A DNA stretch of 31,234 nt. Source: CAZZKE01 sp964655005 (GTDB lineage: Bacteria; Pseudomonadota; Alphaproteobacteria; Rhodospirillales; JABHCV01). The stretch lies in contig CAZZKE010000032.1 in the NCBI GenBank assembly GCA_964655005.1, positions 1 to 31,234 of the forward strand, written 5' to 3'. Every line of letters starts with the position of its first letter. Position 1 is the stretch's first letter. Shown here piece after piece: positions 1-6,513 of the stretch. Under the pieces are notes generated by a model. That model was not told the DNA's origin. It saw only the letters and a list, made by a program, of their open reading frames with translations, and ran no database searches. The translations under genes and the position numbers were made by a program.

Positions 1-2014
1 CGCGCCGGAACACCGCCGAGATCATCCGGGTCAGCGCCACCGTCCAGGCGTAGTGTTCCATGTTCTTGGAATTGATGAAAATCTCGAACGGTCGGATCCG
101 GCCGCTGTCGTCGATGATGTCGCTCATGGTGATGTAGATGGCGTGATCGCTTTCCGGCCAGCGGACCTTGTAGGTTGCGCCTTTCAACTCCTCGGGGCGG
201 TCCAGCGGCTGGAACAGGTGGGTCACCGGGCCGGCATCGCCCAGATCCCTGGGCAAGGCGCTGGCTAGCGGTTTTTCCAGCGGCAGTTCCGGCTGGTCAT
301 TGGCCTTGGCGTCCTTCCGTACTTCCAGCACGGCGCCGGTTACATCGTTCGGGCGGTAGGTGGTGCATCCCTTGCAGCCCAGGTCGAAGGCCTGCATGTA
401 GATGTCCTTGAAATCGTCAAACGGAATACTTTCCGGGCAATTGATGGTCTTGGAAATGGAACTGTCGACATATTCCTGGACCGCCGCCTGCATTACCAGG
501 TGGTCATTGGGGCTAAGGCTCTGGGCGTCGACGAAGGCGTCCGGCAAGGGGGCCGCCTCGCCCTTCAGGCGCCGGAACAGGCGCCAGGCGTAATCCGATA
601 CTTCTTCCTCGCGGCGGCTGCCGTCCGGCATCAGCATATGGCGCAGGTACTTGAAGCTGAATACCGGCTCCAGCCCCGAAGATACATTGTCGGCGAACAG
701 CGAGATCGTCCCCGTCGGCGCGATTGAAGTCAGCAGGGCGTTGCGAATGCCGTGTTCGGCGATTGCCTGACGGATATCTTCATCAAGGCCCCGGACGCCC
801 TCGCCGGCCAGGTAGCGCTCTTTATCAAACAGCGGAAACGGCCCTTTTTCGGCGGCCAGTTCGGTTGAGGTCAGATAGGCCGAACGCCGGATTATCTTCA
901 TCCAGCGGCGGGTCAGGGCCACCGCCTCGGCCCCGCCATAGCGCGCCCCGCACATAATCAGGGCGTCGGCCAGGCCGGTCACGCCCAGGCCGATGCGGCG
1001 TTTGGCTCGCGCCTCGTGCTCCTGTTCGGGCAGGGGAAAACAGGAAATATCGATGACGTTGTCCATCATCCGGACCGATGTGGCGACCAGCCCGGCCAAT
1101 GCCGTTTGGTCGATGCCGGCGTTATCCGCAAACGGGTTATCGACCAGCCGGGCCAGATTGACCGATCCCAGCAGGCAGGCCCCATAGGGCGGCAGGGGCT
1201 GTTCGCCGCAGGGATTCGTCGCGTGAATGGTCTCGCAGTAGGCAAGCGGGTTCATGCGGTTGATGCGGTCGATAAAAATTACCCCCGGTTCGGCGCAGGA
1301 ATAGGTCGCCCGCATGATCTTGTCCCACAGTTCGCGGGCCGGCAGGCTCTTGTAGGCGCAGTCGCCGAAGTTCAGTTGCCACGGCGCATCTTCCTTGACC
1401 GCCTGCATGAAATCGTCGCTGACCAGTACCGACAGGTTGAACATGCGCAAACGGCCGGGCTGTTGTTTGGCTTCGATGAAGGCCTCGATATCGGGGTGGT
1501 CGCAGCGCAGCACCGCCATCATGGCGCCGCGCCGCGAGCCGGCGCTCATGATCGTCTGGCACATGGCGTTCCAGACATCCATGAACGACAGCGGACCGGA
1601 TGATTCCGCCCCGACGCCTTCGACCGCCGCGCCCTTTGGCCGCAGGGTCGAAAAATCGTAACCGATGCCGCCGCCCTTCTGCATGGTCAGCGCGGCCTCT
1701 TTAAGGCTGTCGAAAATACCGGCCATGTTATCGGCGATTTCGCCCATGACGAAGCAGTTGAACAGGGTCACGGCGCGGCCCGTGCCGGCCCCGGAAATTA
1801 TCCGTCCGGCCGGCAGGAATTTGAAATCGTCGAGCGCCTGGCGGAACCGCTCGCGCCAGACCGGTCGGTCGGCCTCGTCCTCGGCCATGACCAAGGCCCG
1901 GGCCAAGCGGTCCCAGGTATCGTCGATGGACTTGTCGATGACCCGACCGTCCGCCCCCTTGAGGCGGTATTTCATATCCCATATCTGCTGCGAAATAGCA
2001 GTCACCGGAACCAT
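1..2014 (-). CDS. nrdJ: Adenosylcobalamin-dependent (class II) ribonucleotide reductase, C-terminus cut by window edge
   Basis: It reduces ribonucleotides to deoxyribonucleotides in the cytoplasm using an adenosylcobalamin-generated thiyl radical, so it needs no oxygen. About 671 codons are visible and the reading frame stays open to position 1, so the C-terminal part is missing. The N-terminus reads MVPVTAISQQIWDMKYRLK. The FLPAGRIISGAGTGRA stretch is followed by NCFVMG (family redox Cys), then SGPLSFMDVWN. The finger-loop NPCGEQPLPPYGACLLGS has the thiyl-radical Cys near residue 269, flanked by the catalytic Asn and Glu. These are hallmarks of class II large subunits. The ATG at 2014-2012 has AAGGA seven bases upstream, which fixes the start. 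The upstream 207 bases carry no gene. It depends on the same cofactor as the ecm product, and an adenosyltransferase gene lies at 23709. The family call is very secure; total length cannot be judged. Confidence 0.95.
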   Translation of the reverse strand, partial: MVPVTAISQQIWDMKYRLKGADGRVIDKSIDDTWDRLARALVMAEDEADRPVWRERFRQALDDFKFLPAGRIISGAGTGRAVTLFNCFVMGEIADNMAGIFDSLKEAALTMQKGGGIGYDFSTLRPKGAAVEGVGAESSGPLSFMDVWNAMCQTIMSAGSRRGAMMAVLRCDHPDIEAFIEAKQQPGRLRMFNLSVLVSDDFMQAVKEDAPWQLNFGDCAYKSLPARELWDKIMRATYSCAEPGVIFIDRINRMNPLAYCETIHATNPCGEQPLPPYGACLLGSVNLARLVDNPFADNAGIDQTALAGLVATSVRMMDNVIDISCFPLPEQEHEARAKRRIGLGVTGLADALIMCGARYGGAEAVALTRRWMKIIRRSAYLTSTELAAEKGPFPLFDKERYLAGEGVRGLDEDIRQAIAEHGIRNALLTSIAPTGTISLFADNVSSGLEPVFSFKYLRHMLMPDGSRREEEVSDYAWRLFRRLKGEAAPLPDAFVDAQSLSPNDHLVMQAAVQEYVDSSISKTINCPESIPFDDFKDIYMQAFDLGCKGCTTYRPNDVTGAVLEVRKDAKANDQPELPLEKPLASALPRDLGDAGPVTHLFQPLDRPEELKGATYKVRWPESDHAIYITMSDIIDDSGRIRPFEIFINSKNMEHYAWTVALTRMISAVFRR

Positions 2015-2142
2015 AATCGCGTCCTTGAAATGTGTCCAAAATACCGGGTAAAACCAGGCCCGGCGTGGCCGTTGAGGCCTCTAGCCTAAGCCCCCGGCAG
2101 AGCATGGTCAAGGACCACGTTCTTGTTATGTTTCCCCCAGGA

Positions 2143-2219
2143 TTATCCCCCGTCGACCGCCATCAAGGGAAAGGCCGGGGGCCGGTTATCCCCGCTACTC
2201 ACAGGCGTTCGGTCCACAG
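2143..2219 (-). promoter_or_regulatory. Possible DnaA-box-like repeats upstream of nrdJ
   Basis: The gene-free stretch 2015-2221 holds two copies of TTATCCCC on the plus strand, at 2186-2193 and 2143-2150. Extended to nine bases, each matches the DnaA box TTATCCACA at seven positions. A third, weaker TCCACA lies at 2213-2218. The two good copies are 43 bases apart, about four helical turns. DnaA control of ribonucleotide reductase is known in some bacteria, but the match is modest and could be chance. I saw neither a clear NrdR box nor a B12-riboswitch core here. Confidence 0.2.
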
Positions 2220-2221
2220 GA

Positions 2222-2950
2222 TCAGGCGTCCCATTTGGCCCGGCCTTCTTCGATCAGGCGAAGCGTCGCCGTTTCGATACGGTTTTCCAGTTCCGCCATA
2301 AAACTTTTCCGGTCCATCCCGGTGGGCATGGGTTCCAGGTATTCCAGCACGATGCAGCCCGGATGCTTGCGGAATTTACGGCGCGGCCAGAACAGGCCGG
2401 AATTAAGGGCCACCGGAATTACCGGGGCATTGGCCTTTTTGTAGACCGCGGCAATACCCGGATGATAAGGCAGCTTTTCGCCGACGCCGGCGCGCGTGCC
2501 TTCCGGGAAAACCACCACCTTGCGCCCTTCATCCAGGGCGGCCAGGGATTCCCCGACCAGCTTCTTCAGGGAACTGGCGCCGCCGTCCCGGTCGATGGCG
2601 ATCATTTTCGATTTCCGCAGCAACAACCCGTAAAACGGAATCGACAGCAATTGCTTTTTCAGGACATAAGTGGCGTCATCCACGATCATCAGGAAAATAC
2701 CGGTTTCCCAGGCCGATTGATGCTTGCAGACGATTATCGCCGGACCCGGCGGCAGGTTGTGGCGACCGCGGAATTCCATATCGATGCCGGCGACAATTTT
2801 TAATGTCGCCATGGTCAGTGTCATCCATGCCCGCAAACCCCGCTGCAACAGGCGGCGCGGAAACGGCAGGGCCAGCATCATGACGATGGAAAACAAGGTT
2901 CCGTAAGTAAAAAACAGGACGTTGAAGACAAATGATCGGATAAAGGTCAT
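2222..2950 (-). CDS. plsC: 1-acyl-sn-glycerol-3-phosphate acyltransferase (PlsC family)
   Basis: A 242-residue lysophosphatidic acid acyltransferase-type protein that would make phosphatidic acid at the inner membrane. A hydrophobic N-terminal segment (about residues 8-30) anchors it. The four acyltransferase blocks are visible: KHQSAWET with His77, the RKSKMIAIDRDGG block near 112-124, FPEGTR at 148-153, and NAPVIPVALNSG near 174-185. The catalytic motif is HX4E (Glu82) rather than the textbook HX4D; Glu occurs in some proteobacterial branches, so it is probably active. It is the last gene of the ftsE-ftsX-ydcF-plsC run, 12 bases after the ydcF stop. No clear ribosome-binding site precedes its ATG, which suggests translational coupling. 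The acyl acceptor is inferred from the family. Confidence 0.88.
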   Translation of the reverse strand: MTFIRSFVFNVLFFTYGTLFSIVMMLALPFPRRLLQRGLRAWMTLTMATLKIVAGIDMEFRGRHNLPPGPAIIVCKHQSAWETGIFLMIVDDATYVLKKQLLSIPFYGLLLRKSKMIAIDRDGGASSLKKLVGESLAALDEGRKVVVFPEGTRAGVGEKLPYHPGIAAVYKKANAPVIPVALNSGLFWPRRKFRKHPGCIVLEYLEPMPTGMDRKSFMAELENRIETATLRLIEEGRAKWDA

Positions 2951-2962
2951 GGGCGGGACTTT

Positions 2963-3592
2963 TTACTGATAATCGGGCGTCAGGATGTTTTCACCGATGT
3001 GACGGACCCAGGCCAGCAAAAACTTGTTGTATTCGCCGATAATCAGCAGGCTCGTTCCCGGCCACGCCCACCATCGCCCCACCTTGACGTGCTTGGCGAA
3101 GACCGGATGGGCGATAATCCGGACCCCTCGCATGGCATTGCGGAATTCCAGCAGGCTTCGCGGCATGTGATAGCCGCTGGTCACCAGACGCAGCGAGGTG
3201 ATGCCTTCGGTGGCGACCCAGGCGGCGGTTTCCCTGGCGTTGCCGGCGGTATTGGTGGCCCCGCCGATACCGATCCGACGTTCCAGTTCATAGGGGTTGT
3301 TTTGCGACAGGGCCAGCAGTGTCTTCACATCCAGTCCCTGATAAACGCCCGAGATGAACAGCTTTTCGGCCCGGCCGCCGGATAACAGCCGCAGCCCCTC
3401 GTCGAGGCGTCCGCTGCCGCCGGTCAGCACGACGATGGCGTCGGTCCGGGTTTCGTCACCGCTGGCCTGTTTCGGGATCGAATCGGCAAACACGATCAAT
3501 CCGCCCAGCCAGACGACAAACACGGCCAGGCCGACAAGGGTCAGGCGCCTGATTGGCGCCCGGCTACGCCGGCGCGGCGGATATTTGGCCAT
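2963..3592 (-). CDS. YdcF family (DUF218) membrane-anchored protein
   Basis: A 209-residue protein with a basic N-terminus and one membrane segment at about residues 16-36, followed by a soluble domain probably outside the cytoplasm. The DUF218/YdcF core is recognisable: TDAIVVLTGGSGRLDEGLRLL near residues 50-70, a central ATNTAGNARETA segment, then the LVTSGYHMPRSLLEFR motif. YdcF-type proteins include SanA and ElyC, which affect envelope integrity, but the molecular activity is not settled. A strong GGGGAGGGG site lies six bases before the ATG. It sits between ftsX and plsC, 33 bases after ftsX, and is likely co-transcribed. An envelope role is inferred from the family and neighbours. Confidence 0.85.
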   Translation of the reverse strand: MAKYPPRRRSRAPIRRLTLVGLAVFVVWLGGLIVFADSIPKQASGDETRTDAIVVLTGGSGRLDEGLRLLSGGRAEKLFISGVYQGLDVKTLLALSQNNPYELERRIGIGGATNTAGNARETAAWVATEGITSLRLVTSGYHMPRSLLEFRNAMRGVRIIAHPVFAKHVKVGRWWAWPGTSLLIIGEYNKFLLAWVRHIGENILTPDYQ

Positions 3593-3625
3593 AATGCGCC
3601 CCTCCCCGGGTAATCCAAAGCCTGA

Positions 3626-4513
3626 TTATAACATTTTCCGAAGTGTTTTCATCACCGTCAATCGCGCCGTCGCCATGGCTATCAGGGCCATTGCCAGGGG
3701 CAGGCTGCCGAGAACCAGCCAGTCGCCGGCCGGCAACGACAGCGCCGGCAGCATTGTCGATTGCAGGGATGCCGTCAAATAACCCATGGCCCACAGGGTC
3801 GGCGCCGCCAGGACCATGCTGATAAGTCCGCCTTTCAGGCCCAGCATCAGGGCGCGGCTGGCAAACTGGCGGGCGATGTAGGCGTCCTGGGCGCCGATCA
3901 GATGCAGCACCTCGATCGCTTCCCGGTGGATAGCCAGCCCGGTACGGGTGGTGAAAACCACCGTGCCGACGGTGGCCAGGCCGATGAAGGCCAGCACCGC
4001 CGAGGCCAGCGCCTGCACGGTGGTTATCAGCCGCAGCAGTTGTTTCAGCCAGACCCCGTGATCGTCGATCAGGGTTCCGGCGGCGATCGCGTCCAGGCGT
4101 TCCTGCAATGCCGCAACGGCGACCGTGGCGTCGCTTTCAAGTTCGACATCGATCATCTGCGGCAACGGCAGGTCACCGGCGGCGACCGGTCCGAGCCATG
4201 GTTCCAGCAACCCGAGCAGGCGCTCGTCGCTCAGCCGCTCGGCCCGGACCACGCCCGGTGTTTTTTGCAGCACGGCCAGGATAGCGGCCATTCGCCGGCT
4301 ATCGACCGCCGCCGTTTCGTTGTTGGCGGGCGGCGGCACCTGAACCGTCAGGGTCCCGCGCAGACCGCTGTTCCAGCGTGCCGCCAGATTATTCAGCGAC
4401 AACATGCCGGCCATGGCCAGAATCGACAGATAGACCATGAAGGCGATCAGCCAGGGCAGAAAACGGCCAAGGGAATCCCGTTCGAGTTGCAGGTCGGAGC
4501 GGCGTGAGAACAT
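3626..4513 (-). CDS. ftsX: Cell division ABC transporter permease FtsX
   Basis: A 295-residue permease partner of FtsE in the inner membrane. The FtsEX complex couples ATP hydrolysis to activation of septal peptidoglycan hydrolases during division. The topology fits FtsX: a short cytoplasmic N-terminus, one membrane segment at about 21-41, a periplasmic domain to about residue 160, then three hydrophobic segments (about 165-190, 215-240 and 265-288). It is shorter than the E. coli protein, mainly at the N-terminus. Its ATG directly follows the ftsE stop codon with no gap, so the two are translationally coupled. Identity rests on this arrangement plus membrane layout, since FtsX sequence is poorly conserved. 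Confidence 0.92.
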   Translation of the reverse strand: MFSRRSDLQLERDSLGRFLPWLIAFMVYLSILAMAGMLSLNNLAARWNSGLRGTLTVQVPPPANNETAAVDSRRMAAILAVLQKTPGVVRAERLSDERLLGLLEPWLGPVAAGDLPLPQMIDVELESDATVAVAALQERLDAIAAGTLIDDHGVWLKQLLRLITTVQALASAVLAFIGLATVGTVVFTTRTGLAIHREAIEVLHLIGAQDAYIARQFASRALMLGLKGGLISMVLAAPTLWAMGYLTASLQSTMLPALSLPAGDWLVLGSLPLAMALIAMATARLTVMKTLRKML

Positions 4514-5215
4514 CTAGCGAACGCCCACCCGGCCGGGGCGCGGAGCCGGCCCTTCGCCGGCTTCCAGCTTCAGCCGGCCTTTTTGCAGCCTGAGACAGGG
4601 ATGGCCCAGCCGCCTGACCAGCGCTTCGTTGTGACTGGCGATGACCACCGTGGTTCCCAGTTTGTTGAGTTCGTCGAACAGGTGCATCAGCCGCAGCGCC
4701 ATGGCGTCATCGACGTTGCCGGTCGGTTCGTCGGCCAGCAGCAATTTCGGCCGGGCGATGACGGCCCGGGCGATGGCCAGGCGTTGTTGCTGGCCACCCG
4801 ACAGGGTCGGCGGGCGGGCATCCATGTGGTCGGCCAGGCCGACCCAGCCCAGCAGTTCCTTGACATTGCGCCGGATTTCATTTTCCCGGGCGCCGGCCAC
4901 CCGCATCGGCAGGGCGACATTGTCGAAGGCCGACAGATGGCGCAACATGCGGAATTCCTGGAAGACCACGCCGACTTTCCGGCGCAAGGCCGGCAGGTCG
5001 TCTCGCGCCGTCGTCGCGATATCGCGACCGAATAGGGAAATCAGTCCGCGCGACGGTTTTAGGGCCAGATACATCAGTTTCAACAACGATGATTTACCGG
5101 CGCCGCTGGCGCCGACCAGAAAATGAAAGGATCCGGGGTCCAGGGAAAATGAAACATCCTGCAACACCTCGGGTCCTAAATCATAGCGCAATCCGACATT
5201 TTCGAAGCGAACCAC
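4514..5215 (-). CDS. ftsE: Cell division ATP-binding protein FtsE
   Basis: The ATPase of the FtsEX division complex. All ABC motifs are present: Walker A GASGAGKS, Q-loop VVFQEF, signature LSGGQQQR, Walker B LLLADEPTG and the switch His in IASHNEA. I start it at the GTG at 5215-5213, giving 233 residues and the usual FtsE beginning, VVRFENVGLRY, with AGGTGG about ten bases upstream. A GTG at 5251 in the same frame would add 12 residues (MYCQSLAGGNDG) but has no ribosome-binding site and extends beyond the family's normal N-terminus. It is the first gene of the ftsE-ftsX-ydcF-plsC operon and is divergent from the zinc-ribbon protein gene at 5426. Confidence 0.95.
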   Translation of the reverse strand: MVRFENVGLRYDLGPEVLQDVSFSLDPGSFHFLVGASGAGKSSLLKLMYLALKPSRGLISLFGRDIATTARDDLPALRRKVGVVFQEFRMLRHLSAFDNVALPMRVAGARENEIRRNVKELLGWVGLADHMDARPPTLSGGQQQRLAIARAVIARPKLLLADEPTGNVDDAMALRLMHLFDELNKLGTTVVIASHNEALVRRLGHPCLRLQKGRLKLEAGEGPAPRPGRVGVR

Positions 5216-5354
5216 TCCGTCGTTACCACCTGCTAGAGATTGACAGTACACGGGAATCCAGAGAACCCGGCGGGCTCACAATGGCATGGCGGACTACCGC
5301 AGTCCAGACCGGCGACCGGGTTGTGTTTTCTGTGACTAGGAATGTGCTCATATC

Positions 5355-5413
5355 TTGCGCTGTACCTGCTGAAAGTCTATAAACAACCGTAGCTTAGGGA
5401 CAAGAATTATAAT
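5355..5413 (+). promoter_or_regulatory. Candidate promoter(s) for the zinc-ribbon protein gene
   Basis: Two -10-like elements are visible in the divergent gap. TTGCGC (5355-5360) and TATAAA (5378-5383) are separated by exactly 17 bases. A perfect TATAAT follows at 5408-5413, without a clear -35. If the second is used, transcription would start about five bases before the ATG at 5426, giving a nearly leaderless message; no Shine-Dalgarno sequence precedes that ATG. No experimental support. Confidence 0.4.
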
Positions 5414-5425
5414 ATTGGTGCGCCA

Positions 5426-6496
5426 ATGATCATCACCTGCCCCAACTGCGCGACCCACTATAGCCTCGACCCGGCAACTATCGGTGGCGCCGGCAAGAAT
5501 GTACGTTGCGCCAATTGCGGCGCCGGCTGGTATCACACCAATGTGTCGCCGACCCCGCCGCCACCGCCCGCCGCCCCGCCGCCCGCCGCCGCCACGGCCT
5601 TCGATCCGGCCCCGATGATGGCCGAAATGAAGGCCCAGTTGCTGGCCGAAATACAGGTCCGGTTCGACGAACTGGCGGCCAGCGCACCACCCGCAGCGCC
5701 GGAACCCGAGCCCGAACCGGAGCCAGAACCAGAACCGGAGCCTGAACCAGAACCGGAGCCTGAACCAGAACCGGAGCCCGAACCCGAGCCTGAACCCGAG
5801 CCCGAGCCCGAGCTGGAGCCTGAAGAAGAAGGGGAGCCGTTGTCCCAAGACGAGTTGGACAACATGTTCGGCGAGGACGCCGAGCCCGAACCGGTCGATT
5901 CGCTGCTTGACGAAGGTGCGGTTGACGACGATCAGGACGATCAGATTGCCGTCGAGGATATCCCCGACCCCGATCCAATCCCCGAATCCCTGCTTGCGCC
6001 GGACGATTACGACGACGATGAAGATGAAGAAGATGACGAAGGCGGTTCCTTGCGCACGATTATCGCCGTCGTCGTTGTGCTGGGCCTGTTCGGCGGCCTG
6101 TTCGGCGGCCTGTTTTTCGCCCGCGACACGGTCATGGAAATATTTCCGCCCAGCAAGAGCCTGTACAAAATGATCGGGCTGACCGACCCCCTGGGGGTCG
6201 GCCTGAAAATTCGCGGCGTTCGTTCGGCGCGCGGCCTGGATGGCGATGTCGATGTGCTTAATGTCAGTGGCGTTATCGCCAATGTCAGCGAACAAATCCG
6301 GGCCGTGCCGATGATCCGGGTTTCCCTGTTCAACGGCGAGGACGAGGAAGTTCAGTTTCAAATGATTAGCCCGGACAAGAAAGAGCTGCCGCCTTCGGAA
6401 ACGCTGCGCTTCAAGGCCTCGGTCATGGACCCCGCGGCAACCGCCCGGCGCCTGGAAGTCACCTTCAGCGAGGCCGGGGCGGAAACCGAACACTGA
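5426..6496 (+). CDS. MJ0042-type zinc-ribbon, single-pass membrane protein with Glu-Pro repeat
   Basis: A 356-residue protein of unknown function. The N-terminus is an MJ0042-type zinc ribbon with two CxxC pairs (Cys5, Cys8, Cys28, Cys31). A proline/alanine linker follows, then 18 consecutive Glu-Pro dipeptides (residues 93-128) and a very acidic stretch with many Asp and Glu to about residue 208. One membrane segment lies at about 211-232. The C-terminal 120 residues resemble the DUF3426-type domain. The zinc ribbon would be cytoplasmic, with the C-terminal domain outside. The same architecture is common next to ftsE in alphaproteobacteria, so a division or envelope link is plausible but unproven. 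No ribosome-binding site is visible before the ATG. Confidence 0.85.
   Translation: MIITCPNCATHYSLDPATIGGAGKNVRCANCGAGWYHTNVSPTPPPPPAAPPPAAATAFDPAPMMAEMKAQLLAEIQVRFDELAASAPPAAPEPEPEPEPEPEPEPEPEPEPEPEPEPEPEPEPEPEPELEPEEEGEPLSQDELDNMFGEDAEPEPVDSLLDEGAVDDDQDDQIAVEDIPDPDPIPESLLAPDDYDDDEDEEDDEGGSLRTIIAVVVVLGLFGGLFGGLFFARDTVMEIFPPSKSLYKMIGLTDPLGVGLKIRGVRSARGLDGDVDVLNVSGVIANVSEQIRAVPMIRVSLFNGEDEEVQFQMISPDKKELPPSETLRFKASVMDPAATARRLEVTFSEAGAETEH
5702..5809 (+). repeat. In-frame hexanucleotide repeat encoding (Glu-Pro)18
   Basis: Eighteen consecutive GA(A/G)CC(N) hexamers encode Glu-Pro. Within them, three adjacent 18-base units at 5720-5773 are nearly identical (GAGCC[A/T]-GAACCA-GAACCG), which suggests expansion by slippage or unequal exchange. 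The repeat changes in steps of six bases, so copy-number variation would keep the reading frame. Confidence 0.9.
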
Positions 6497-6513
6497 TCGA
6501 GGCGGCGGAAATT

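Noticed and set aside
1016..1603. 195-codon plus-strand frame opposite nrdJ
   Set aside because: The opposite strand encodes the RNR active-site motifs in one uninterrupted frame from 2014 to the window edge.
2015..2221. B12 riboswitch before nrdJ, and likewise before ecm
   Set aside because: I looked for a B12-box-like core and the expected stems in both leaders and did not see them.
5702..5809. CRISPR-like or tandem DNA repeat
   Set aside because: The repeat is six bases long, in frame and explained by Glu-Pro coding; no spacers exist.
5348..6493. 381-codon open frame on the minus strand opposite the zinc-ribbon gene
   Set aside because: It mirrors the Glu-Pro and Asp-rich coding strand and gives a low-complexity Phe/Arg/Leu product. 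The plus-strand protein has clear zinc-ribbon and membrane features.
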